A stretch of 12,764 nucleotides of DNA from JANYCG01 sp031431035. GTDB lineage: Bacteria > Pseudomonadota > Gammaproteobacteria > Burkholderiales > Burkholderiaceae_C. The first letter of the stretch is position 1. Every line of letters starts with the position of its first letter. The stretch covers positions 1-12,764 of the forward strand of contig JANPCR010000117.1 of NCBI GenBank assembly GCA_031431035.1, given 5' to 3'. Made by a program: the position numbers and the translations under genes. Under the pieces are notes generated by a model. The model was not told where the DNA came from, searched no databases, and saw only the letters and a list, made by a program, of their open reading frames with translations. Positions 1-6,156 of this stretch are shown here, one piece after another.

Positions 1-913
1 GACCCACCGGGCGTCTGTCGGCAAAGTGTTTGAAGGTATCCGCAAAGTCTTTGGAATACCCCGCGTCGCCACTGAAGTACCAATTGAAACCTGCACCAAA
101 CACGGCCCATCCGCCCCACAAGGTTTTGCTGCGGTCGCCCACACCACGCGCAGACCAATGCTGAACTGGCGTGAGGAAGACCTGCACTGGCTGCGCCAGA
201 TTGGAGGCAATCGCAGGGGCTGTCACGCTGGGTTTGCCATCAGGCTGACGGTAAATTTTGACGCTGTCCCACCAGTCCAGCTCAACCACATTGTCGATAC
301 CGATGTCGGCCATCCAGACCTTCAGCCCAAGCGGAACCAAAAAGAGAGTGGCACCATTCGCTTTTTGGTTGAGCGCAAACACACTGTTGCGGTCCAGATG
401 GTCGTAGTGGTTGTGAGAAATCACCACCAGGTCAATTGGCGGCAAGTCCGCCAGAGCCAAGCCCGGCGGCTGTGAGCGCTTGGGGCCTGCAAACTGCACT
501 GGAAATGCGCGTTCACTGAACATGGGGTCGGTCAGCACATTCAAGCCACTGGCCTGAACCAAGGTGCTGGCGTGGCCAATCCAGGTGACTGCCGGTTGCA
601 TACTGGCCCCAGCGCGCGCGTTGGCGTGAATCCAGGCCAGGTCGGGCGCTTGCGCAGGCGTGGGTGCTTTGGGCGCCGGCGGCAGGTTTTGCCGAAACGC
701 TTCCCACTGCCACTTCACCAACGCACTAAAAGGTTCGACTACGGCGCGACCATCATTGTTGACAAAGCCGTCCACCGTGTGGTGCGACTTGGCGGGGTTG
801 AAGTGCGGGTTGGCGTTGGCGCAGCCCGCCAAGGCAGAAACCATCAGCAAGAGAGCCAAAACGGATGAGGTACGACGGGTTGCCTGACGGCCTGGAAGAT
901 TGGGGTTGTGCAT
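1..913 (-). CDS. MBL-fold metallo-hydrolase lipoprotein, NAPE-PLD-like (3' end cut by window)
   Basis: I read 304 codons from an ATG at 913 with no stop before the window edge, so the C-terminus is missing. Residues 16-31 form a hydrophobic signal ending in a lipobox, ALAGC, with Cys31 the predicted lipidated residue, so the mature protein should be a membrane-anchored lipoprotein facing the periplasm. The fold is identified by the metal-binding motif SHNHYDH (His167, His169, Asp171, His172), a later His252 in TPVQHWSARG, and Asp283 in YFSGDAGY. The QHWS...LWGGW...GDAGY order is typical of the N-acyl-phosphatidylethanolamine phospholipase D-like branch of the metallo-beta-lactamase superfamily. 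The true substrate is unknown; phospholipid or N-acylethanolamine hydrolysis is only a family-based guess. An in-frame TGA lies four codons upstream of the ATG, which limits the start. No clear Shine-Dalgarno is visible. It lies 58 bases downstream of the copD-like gene on the same strand. Confidence 0.88.
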   Translation of the reverse strand, partial: MHNPNLPGRQATRRTSSVLALLLMVSALAGCANANPHFNPAKSHHTVDGFVNNDGRAVVEPFSALVKWQWEAFRQNLPPAPKAPTPAQAPDLAWIHANARAGASMQPAVTWIGHASTLVQASGLNVLTDPMFSERAFPVQFAGPKRSQPPGLALADLPPIDLVVISHNHYDHLDRNSVFALNQKANGATLFLVPLGLKVWMADIGIDNVVELDWWDSVKIYRQPDGKPSVTAPAIASNLAQPVQVFLTPVQHWSARGVGDRSKTLWGGWAVFGAGFNWYFSGDAGYSKDFADTFKHFADRRPVG

Positions 914-951
914 CAGCAAAAATCAACAAAATCAAAACAGAACTAAAGACG

Positions 952-974
952 AAAAAATGAGGCAAATGACCTCA
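952..974 (-). terminator. weak hairpin plus U-tract at the end of the copD-like gene
   Basis: On the minus strand TGAGG and CCTCA (970-974 and 958-962) can pair around a 7-base loop and are followed by six T residues (957-952). This has the layout of a rho-independent terminator, but the stem is only 5 bp. The TGA stop codon of the copD-like gene forms the first arm. It could end or attenuate transcription before the downstream metallo-hydrolase gene. Confidence 0.35.
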
Positions 975-1442
975 ATGAACAAGGCGCACTGCAGCTATGG
1001 CCAACCAACCCAAAACGAAATTAACGACCACCAATTTGTGAATTTGCGCCGCTGCCGCAGCCGCTGCGGGCCATTCCGACGCGGCCAAAGCCCGCTGGTA
1101 CTTTTTGAATCCACCAAAGTAGATGTGCCCAAAAATCAGCATCATCGCAATCCCCAAAACCAGCATGACTTGCCAGCCTAGCGGCACTGCACCTGCACCC
1201 GTTGCCAGCCGGGTGGCCTTGAACAAGGCGGTGTAAAGACTGGTGCCTGTGACAAGAAGCACCAAAATTGCCGCGAGCACAAGGGCAAAAAACCGCCGCC
1301 AAACCTGCAACATCAAACGCGCCCTCGGTTGCGGCTCTAAGGTGGCCAGCGCCGCAGGTCGCAATGCAAAAAGCAGGCAAGTCATGCCGCCCATCCAGAC
1401 AATAGCAGCCACCAAGTGGGCCAATTTGACAAGTTCAGCCAT
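972..1442 (-). CDS. CopD-family four-helix membrane protein
   Basis: This 156-residue protein is almost entirely hydrophobic, with four predicted transmembrane helices at about residues 5-28, 50-72, 88-110 and 135-154. The opening KLAHLVAAIVWMGGM and the membrane histidines His9, His106 and His135 resemble small CopD-family proteins, a group related in pattern to copper-import CopD and to HemJ-like haem proteins. Metal or haem binding by these histidines is plausible but inferred; a role in copper uptake is not shown. An alanine-rich stretch (residues 125-132) lies in the loop before the last helix. The ATG at 1442 has GGAGA ending 8 bases upstream on the minus strand, which supports this start. 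It is divergent from atpI and shares the 231-base intergenic region with it. The metallo-hydrolase lipoprotein gene lies downstream in the same direction. Confidence 0.82.
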   Translation of the reverse strand: MAELVKLAHLVAAIVWMGGMTCLLFALRPAALATLEPQPRARLMLQVWRRFFALVLAAILVLLVTGTSLYTALFKATRLATGAGAVPLGWQVMLVLGIAMMLIFGHIYFGGFKKYQRALAASEWPAAAAAAAQIHKLVVVNFVLGWLAIAAVRLVH

Positions 1443-1551
1443 TCAGTTTTCTCCAGTACTTCAAGTTTGAGACTCCATTGTGACGAAGGTCGTGCCTTGG
1501 CCTCTCTAAGCCACAGACTTAGCCCCAAAAAGACACTCCAAAAATAGCTGT

Positions 1552-1573
1552 GCGCCGAATTTCGAATCGGCGC
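1552..1573. promoter_or_regulatory. 7-bp perfect inverted repeat, possible operator upstream of atpI
   Basis: GCGCCGA (1552-1558) and TCGGCGC (1567-1573) are perfect inverse complements separated by 8 bases containing TTCGAA. The dyad ends 11 bases before a perfect TATAAT box and so covers the place where its -35 element would lie. This geometry fits a repressor or activator site controlling the atp promoter, or one shared with the divergent copD-like gene. No U-tract follows it, so a terminator is unlikely. The regulator is unknown. Confidence 0.4.
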
Positions 1574-1590
1574 GGGTTTCTACGTATAAT
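1561..1590 (+). promoter_or_regulatory. candidate sigma-70 promoter for the atp operon
   Basis: A consensus TATAAT lies at 1585-1590. The -35 region is poor: TTCGAA at 1561-1566 with an 18-base spacer matches only part of TTGACA, and there is no TG extension before the -10. Transcription would begin near 1597, giving a leader of about 77 bases before the atpI GTG. It is the only strong -10 match I found in the 1443-1673 gap. The weak -35 suggests help from an activator or from elements I cannot see. Confidence 0.5.
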
Positions 1591-1615
1591 CGAAGGCTTT
1601 GCGACAATCGGCAAC

Positions 1616-1673
1616 GGAGTGAGTCATGACCAAGACACCAGCCCCGTGTAATGTGAGCAGTCGAACATTGTGA
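1616..1673 (+). CDS. 15-codon leader ORF directly upstream of atpI
   Basis: GGAG at 1616-1619 is followed 6 bases later by ATG at 1626. The reading frame encodes MTKTPAPCNVSSRTL and stops at TGA 1671-1673; the feature interval includes the ribosome binding site, and the coding part is 1626-1673. The next base begins the GTG start of atpI, in the same frame. The Shine-Dalgarno of this short ORF is clearly better than anything in front of the atpI GTG, so ribosomes may load here and reinitiate at atpI. The alternatives are a coincidental short ORF, or a stop codon interrupting what was a longer atpI 5' end. No run of regulatory codons typical of amino-acid attenuation peptides is visible. Confidence 0.4.
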
Positions 1674-2234
1674 GTGAGCATTTTGAGTGTCACTGAAAAC
1701 GGCGCAAGCCGGTCCGTCCACAAGCCTTCGGGTTTAGGCAAACGTCGCAACGAAGGTGACTTTGAAAGAGGTGGTGACGCGAGCGCTGATGATGATGGTG
1801 GCGTCAAGGCTTTTGTACCGCTGACGGCTGCTGAAGCGCAGGCGCTGAGAGAAAAGCAGCCATCGACATCGCCTTGGCGAGTCTTGGTCGTACAGACTTT
1901 GGCAGGCATCATTGTTGCGTTGGCAACATGGGCCATTGCAGGAAAAGCCAGCGCAGGCTGGTCGGCCGGTTACGGCGCGTTGGCGGTGTTGATACCTGGG
2001 GCGGTTTTTGCCCGTGGATTGACCAGCCGACTCACCTCGGTCAATGCAGGTACGGCCATGTTGGGCTTCTTTTTTTGGGAAGCCGTGAAAATCGCCTTGG
2101 CGGTGGCAATGTTGGTTGCTGCGCCCAAGGTGGTGTCAGATTTAAGCTGGCCAGCCTTACTTATGGGCCTGGTCATCACGATGAAGGCTGTTTGGGTGTC
2201 GCTTTTGATGCGCCCCAAAAGGCTAGGGAATTAA
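1674..2234 (+). CDS. atpI: ATP synthase subunit I (AtpI)
   Basis: This 186-residue protein is the small membrane protein encoded first in many bacterial atp operons. AtpI helps assemble the c-subunit ring and may aid ion supply, but is not part of the finished enzyme. Residues 1-66 are hydrophilic, with an acidic/glycine stretch near 31-43. The segment FVPLTAAEAQALREKQP (47-63) precedes four predicted helices at about 70-90, 97-115, 126-149 and 158-178, and a basic tail MRPKRLGN. The start is uncertain: GTG at 1674 directly follows an in-frame TGA, no Shine-Dalgarno is obvious, and the first internal ATG in frame lies inside a helix. Translation may therefore depend on coupling to the 15-codon leader ORF. 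The N-terminal region before the PLTAAEAQ motif looks poorly constrained. It is followed by atpB after 42 bases. Confidence 0.9.
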   Translation: MSILSVTENGASRSVHKPSGLGKRRNEGDFERGGDASADDDGGVKAFVPLTAAEAQALREKQPSTSPWRVLVVQTLAGIIVALATWAIAGKASAGWSAGYGALAVLIPGAVFARGLTSRLTSVNAGTAMLGFFFWEAVKIALAVAMLVAAPKVVSDLSWPALLMGLVITMKAVWVSLLMRPKRLGN

Positions 2235-2276
2235 TCAGCAAGCCGCAAGGCAAGCGAATTGAACGGGTAATAATTT

Positions 2277-3131
2277 ATGGCTTCCGGACAAGGCCCCACA
2301 GCAGGCGAATACATTGCGCATCACCTGACGCACTGGCAAAACCACCCCATGAAGGGTGTGATTGACTTTTCAGTCGTCAATTACGATTCGATTATCTGGT
2401 CCGTCCTGTTGGGAGTGTTGGGCAGCTACTTCCTTTGGAGAGCCGCCAAGTCTGCTACATCGGGTGTCCCTGGCCGTTTTCAAGCGGCAGTTGAATTCCT
2501 AGTTGAATTTGTGGACGCGCAGGCCAAAGGCATTGTGCACAACGCCAACAGCCGCAAGCTCGTGGCCCCACTCGCCTTGACGGTGTTTGTCTGGATTTTC
2601 CTGATGAATTCGATGGACTTTTTGCCGGTTGACCTGATTCCTAAAATTTGGGAGACCATCGTAGGCGCTGGCGGCGGTGACCCACACCACGCTTACATGC
2701 GTGTCGTTCCCACTGCTGATCTTTCAACCACTTTGGGTTTGAGCGTTTCGGTCTTACTGGTTTGCATTTTTTACAACATCAAGATCAAGGGCTTTGGCCA
2801 CTGGATTCACGAGTTGTTCACTGCACCTTTCGGTGCCAAGCTCGGTCCCATCAACTTCCTTTTCCAGATGATTGAGTTCGTCGCCAAAACGGTCTCGCAT
2901 GGTATGCGGCTGTTTGGCAACATGTATGCGGGCGAGCTGCTTTTCATGTTGATCGCGTTGATGGGCGGTTCTTTCTTTACAATGACAGGCTCGGGCTTTC
3001 TGCTGGGTATCGGCCAGATTCTGGCAGGCACGGTCTGGTCGATCTTTCACATCTTGATCGTGGCGCTTCAGGCCTTCGTTTTCATGATGTTGACACTGGT
3101 GTATGTGGGTCAAGCCCATGATGCCCATTGA
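2277..3131 (+). CDS. atpB: ATP synthase Fo subunit a
   Basis: Subunit a is the membrane stator that provides the proton half-channels beside the rotating c ring. The 284-residue protein has the family's hydrophobic helices. Its most diagnostic segment is SHGMRLFGNMYAGELL, with the essential Arg211 (equivalent to E. coli Arg210), Asn215 and Glu220. The last helix, LQAFVFMMLTLVYV, has Gln265 at the place of E. coli Gln252. A histidine-rich loop (DPHHAY, near 135-140) lies between helices. The length is close to that of E. coli AtpB and nothing appears truncated. The ATG at 2277 follows the weak GAACGGG ribosome site at 2261-2267. It sits between atpI and atpE in the standard order. Confidence 0.98.
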   Translation: MASGQGPTAGEYIAHHLTHWQNHPMKGVIDFSVVNYDSIIWSVLLGVLGSYFLWRAAKSATSGVPGRFQAAVEFLVEFVDAQAKGIVHNANSRKLVAPLALTVFVWIFLMNSMDFLPVDLIPKIWETIVGAGGGDPHHAYMRVVPTADLSTTLGLSVSVLLVCIFYNIKIKGFGHWIHELFTAPFGAKLGPINFLFQMIEFVAKTVSHGMRLFGNMYAGELLFMLIALMGGSFFTMTGSGFLLGIGQILAGTVWSIFHILIVALQAFVFMMLTLVYVGQAHDAH

Positions 3132-3198
3132 TTCTTTTAGTTATTTTTTCAGTTTCCCTTTTCCCTTAACCTTTATTTTTTATTCTCAGGAGCTATAA
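3132..3198 (+). promoter_or_regulatory. pyrimidine-rich atpE translation leader with strong ribosome binding site
   Basis: Between the atpB stop and the atpE ATG, bases 3132-3187 are about 84 percent pyrimidine (47 of 56 by my count), with long T runs. AGGAG at 3188-3192 then lies 6 bases before the start codon. In E. coli, a U-rich sequence upstream of the atpE Shine-Dalgarno raises translation of the c subunit, which is needed in many copies per enzyme. I infer the same role here. There is no stable hairpin, so it does not look like a terminator. Confidence 0.6.
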
Positions 3199-3447
3199 AT
3201 GGAACACGTACTAGGCTTTGTTGCACTCGCCGCTGGTTTGATCATTGGTTTGGGCGCTGTCGGCGCTTGCATCGGAATCGGCATCATGGGTAGCAAGTAC
3301 CTCGAAGCAGCTGCTCGCCAGCCTGAATTGATGAACGAATTGCAAGGCAAAATGTTCGTTTTGGCAGGTTTGATCGACGCGTCCTTCCTGATCGGTGTCG
3401 GTATCGCGATGATGTTCGCGTTCGCCAACCCGTTCGTCTTGAAGTAA
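3199..3447 (+). CDS. atpE: ATP synthase Fo subunit c
   Basis: Subunit c forms the rotating membrane ring; each copy carries one ion per step. The 82-residue protein is a hairpin of two helices (about 5-32 and 52-77) joined by the polar loop with Arg40-Gln41-Pro42. Helix 2 holds the ion-carrying carboxylate Asp60 in LAGLIDASFLIGVG. The sodium-type pattern, a glutamate followed by serine in helix 2 plus a glutamine in helix 1, is absent: Asp60 is followed by Ala61, and helix 1 is GACIGIGIMG. A proton-driven enzyme is therefore predicted. Helix 1 has the glycine-rich packing motif typical of c rings. The start is well supported by AGGAG 6 bases upstream and the pyrimidine-rich leader. Confidence 0.98.
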   Translation: MEHVLGFVALAAGLIIGLGAVGACIGIGIMGSKYLEAAARQPELMNELQGKMFVLAGLIDASFLIGVGIAMMFAFANPFVLK

Positions 3448-3484
3448 GCATCCGCAATCACCAACTGACTGAAAGGGTGTTGCT

Positions 3485-3955
3485 GTGAGTATCAACGCAA
3501 CCCTGTTCGTTCAAGCCATTGTTTTTGCAATCCTGGTGTGGTTCACGATGAAATTCGTGTGGCCTCCCATTGCAGCTTCTTTGGATGAACGCGCATCGAA
3601 AATCGCCGCTGGCCTGGCTGCCGCAGACAAGGCCAAAGCTGAGCTCTCCAACGCCAATAAAAAGGTTGAAGACGAGCTGGCCAAGTCACGTACCGAGACC
3701 GCAGTCCGCCTGGCAGACGCCGAGCGCCGCGGTCAGGCTATCGTGGAAGAAGCCAAGTCCAAAGCAATCAGCGAAGCCGACAAAATCATCGCTGCTGCCA
3801 AGGCCGAAGCCGACCAGCAAACAGTCAAGGCCCGCGAAACTCTGCGTGAGCAGGTTGCTGCATTGGCCGTGAAGGGTGCCGAGCAAATTCTGCGCAAGGA
3901 AGTCAACGCCGGCGTTCACGCTGACTTGCTTTCCCGCCTGAAGACTGAACTGTAA
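3485..3955 (+). CDS. atpF: ATP synthase Fo subunit b
   Basis: Subunit b forms the peripheral stalk that holds F1 still against the turning rotor. The 156-residue protein has one N-terminal membrane helix (about 5-27, ending FVWPPI) followed by a long charged coiled-coil rich in Ala, Lys and Glu (about 35-125). The C-terminal part, LAVKGAEQILRKEV, is the usual contact region for the delta subunit. The length equals the E. coli protein. GTG is the start: it matches the family N-terminus (SINATLFVQAIVFAIL) and has AAAGGG 7 bases upstream. A single b gene is present, so the stalk should be a b homodimer rather than a b/b' pair. Confidence 0.97.
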   Translation: MSINATLFVQAIVFAILVWFTMKFVWPPIAASLDERASKIAAGLAAADKAKAELSNANKKVEDELAKSRTETAVRLADAERRGQAIVEEAKSKAISEADKIIAAAKAEADQQTVKARETLREQVAALAVKGAEQILRKEVNAGVHADLLSRLKTEL

Positions 3956-3964
3956 GAGCGAGAT

Positions 3965-4507
3965 ATGGCTGAAATTGCAACCATTGCCCGCCCTTACGCT
4001 GAGGCTTTGTACAAGGCGGTTAAGGCAAGTCCAGGCGGCGACACACCGGGTGCGTCAGTCTGGGTCGACGAATTAGCCGCCATTGCGGGCAATCCGCAGT
4101 TGTTGGCCTTTTCTGACAACCCCAAGTTCACTTCGGAGCAGGTGTTAGGGCTGATCACTGGCATTGCCAAGACTGGCTTGCCAGAGATGGCCAAGAACTT
4201 CCTGCGCACAGTTGTTGAAAATGGTCGCTTGAACGCCTTGCCAGAAATCGCCTTGCAGTTTCGCGCCTTGAAAAACGCGCAAAGCGGTTCCTCAGACGCT
4301 ATTGTTTACAGTGCTTTCCCAATTGACGCCAAAGCCTTGGCCGATGTGGGCGCCTCACTCGAAAAGCGTTTTGGCCGCAAGCTCAATGTCACTGTCGAAT
4401 TAGAGCCCGAGTTGATCGGTGGCATTCGGGTGGTGGTAGGCGACGAAGTGCTCGACACATCGGTCAAAGCCCGTCTGGAACAAATGAAGGTGGCCCTCTC
4501 GGCTTGA
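3965..4507 (+). CDS. atpH: ATP synthase F1 subunit delta
   Basis: Delta (the OSCP equivalent) joins the top of the F1 head to the b-subunit stalk. The 180-residue length is normal. The N-terminal helical domain begins EIATIARPYAEALYKAV, and the C-terminal part contains the family signature near 150-175: LEPELIGGIRVVVGDEVLDTSV followed by the helix RLEQMKVALS in shortened form. The ATG at 3965 lies 9 bases after the atpF stop, with a GAGCGAG ribosome site between, so translation is probably coupled to atpF. Residues 22-29 (SPGGDTPG) form a short glycine/proline insertion-like loop that looks variable. Confidence 0.96.
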   Translation: MAEIATIARPYAEALYKAVKASPGGDTPGASVWVDELAAIAGNPQLLAFSDNPKFTSEQVLGLITGIAKTGLPEMAKNFLRTVVENGRLNALPEIALQFRALKNAQSGSSDAIVYSAFPIDAKALADVGASLEKRFGRKLNVTVELEPELIGGIRVVVGDEVLDTSVKARLEQMKVALSA

Positions 4508-4570
4508 GGCATTCGCCGCTCGCTTTGCCTTGGCCATTGGCCCAATTAATCTTATAGAAGGATCCGAGTC

Positions 4571-6124
4571 ATGCAACTCAATCCCGCAGAAATTTCAGAA
4601 CTGATCAAAAGCCGCATTGAGGGTCTAACCTCAAGCAGCGACATTCGCAACCAAGGCACCGTCGTGTCTGTGACTGACGGCATTTGCCGCATTCATGGCT
4701 TGTCTGACGTGATGGCTGGCGAAATGCTCGAATTCCCGGCTGGCAGCGATGGCCTGCCGACCTACGGTTTGGCGTTGAACTTGGAGCGCGACTCGGTCGG
4801 CTCCGTGATTTTGGGCGAGTACGAGCACATTTCTGAAGGCGACATCGTGAAGTGCACGGGCCGCATTTTGGAAGTCCCCGTCGGTCCAGAATTGTTGGGT
4901 CGCGTGGTCAACGCCTTGGGTCAGCCTATTGACGGCAAGGGCCCTATTAACGCCAAAATGACTGACGTGATCGAAAAAGTCGCGCCCGGAGTGATTGCAC
5001 GTAAATCGGTTGACCAGCCCATGCAAACTGGCCTGAAGTCGATTGACGCAATGGTGCCTGTAGGCCGTGGCCAGCGCGAGCTAATCATTGGTGACCGCCA
5101 GACCGGTAAAACGGCTGTTGCGATTGACGCCATCATCAATCAAAAAGGTCAAAACATGACCTGCATCTACGTAGCCATTGGTCAGAAAGCTTCTTCAGTC
5201 AAAAACGTCGTGCGGTCCCTTGAGGCAGCGGGTGCCATGGCTTACACAACGGTCGTTGCGGCAACGGCTTCTGAATCAGCCGCCATGCAGTATGTGAGCG
5301 CCTACTCTGGATGCACCATGGGCGAGTACTTCCGCGACCGCGGACAAGACGCCTTGATTGTGTACGACGATTTGTCTAAGCAAGCGGTTGCCTACCGCCA
5401 AGTGTCGCTGTTGCTGCGTCGTCCACCAGGTCGCGAAGCCTACCCCGGCGACGTGTTTTATCTCCACAGCCGCCTGCTCGAGCGCGCTGCTCGCGTGAAC
5501 GAGAAATACGTCGAAGACTTCACCAAAGGCGCAGTCAAAGGCAAAACCGGTTCATTGACAGCTTTGCCCATCATTGAAACCCAAGCGGGTGACGTGTCGG
5601 CCTTCGTGCCCACCAACGTGATTTCGATCACCGACGGTCAGATCTTTTTGGAAACGTCTTTGTTCAACGCGGGCATCCGCCCTGCTATCAACGCCGGTAT
5701 TTCGGTGTCACGCGTAGGTTCTGCAGCGCAAACCAAGGTCATCAAAGGCCAATCTGGCGGTATTCGTACCGACTTGGCTCAGTACCGAGAGTTGGCAGCC
5801 TTTGCCCAATTTGCATCGGACCTGGACGAAGCCACACGCAAACAGCTGGATCGCGGTGCGCGCGTGACCGAATTGCTCAAGCAAACTCAGTACAGCCCTT
5901 TGCCAATCAGTTTGATGGGTGCTTCACTGTTTGCTGTGAACAAAGGCTTCATGGACGATATTGCTGTGAGCAAGGTCTTGCCGTTTGAACATGGCCTGCA
6001 CGCCTACCTTAAAGACAAACATGCTGCCTTGCTGGCCAAAGTAGAAGACTCCAAAGCCTTGGACAAAGACGCTGAAGCTGAAATGTTGGCTGCCACCGCA
6101 GCCTTCAAAAAGTCGTTTGCTTAA
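4571..6124 (+). CDS. atpA: ATP synthase F1 subunit alpha
   Basis: Alpha carries the non-catalytic nucleotide sites and supplies the arginine finger to the catalytic sites of beta. The 517-residue protein has an N-terminal beta-barrel (about 25-95), a nucleotide-binding domain with P-loop GDRQTGKT (174-181) and the aspartate strand ALIVYDD (261-267), and a helical C-terminal domain. The segment PAINAGISVSRVGSAAQ holds Arg381, matching the E. coli arginine finger Arg376. The membrane-facing N-terminus MQLNPAEISELIKSRIEG is the usual delta-binding helix. AAGGA at 4558-4562, 8 bases before the ATG, supports the start. The 63-base gap before it has no strong hairpin. The gene appears intact and fully conventional. 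Confidence 0.99.
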   Translation: MQLNPAEISELIKSRIEGLTSSSDIRNQGTVVSVTDGICRIHGLSDVMAGEMLEFPAGSDGLPTYGLALNLERDSVGSVILGEYEHISEGDIVKCTGRILEVPVGPELLGRVVNALGQPIDGKGPINAKMTDVIEKVAPGVIARKSVDQPMQTGLKSIDAMVPVGRGQRELIIGDRQTGKTAVAIDAIINQKGQNMTCIYVAIGQKASSVKNVVRSLEAAGAMAYTTVVAATASESAAMQYVSAYSGCTMGEYFRDRGQDALIVYDDLSKQAVAYRQVSLLLRRPPGREAYPGDVFYLHSRLLERAARVNEKYVEDFTKGAVKGKTGSLTALPIIETQAGDVSAFVPTNVISITDGQIFLETSLFNAGIRPAINAGISVSRVGSAAQTKVIKGQSGGIRTDLAQYRELAAFAQFASDLDEATRKQLDRGARVTELLKQTQYSPLPISLMGASLFAVNKGFMDDIAVSKVLPFEHGLHAYLKDKHAALLAKVEDSKALDKDAEAEMLAATAAFKKSFA

Positions 6125-6156
6125 AACCCTGCTTTTAAAAAAATAAAGGGGCTTTT

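Noticed and set aside
26..475. 149-codon + strand open frame at the left edge
   Set aside because: The minus strand in this interval encodes the metal-binding core of the metallo-hydrolase, so the + strand frame is a shadow.
1506..1522. CTAAG/CTTAG 5-bp inverted repeat in the copD-atpI gap
   Set aside because: It is short, AT-rich and not placed at any promoter element I can identify, so chance is sufficient.
2754..3128. 124-codon frame antisense to atpB
   Set aside because: It mirrors the conserved C-terminal helices of subunit a and is rich in His, Gln and Cys, as expected for a non-coding reverse frame.
3199..3447. Possible sodium-type c subunit
   Set aside because: The helix-2 carboxylate is Asp60 followed by Ala, and the helix-1 glutamine of sodium-binding rings is missing, so proton coupling is the better reading.
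4530..4545. GGCC-ATT-GGCC near-palindrome between atpH and atpA
   Set aside because: The perfect part is only 4 bp and no T-tract follows it, so there is no basis for calling a terminator or operator.
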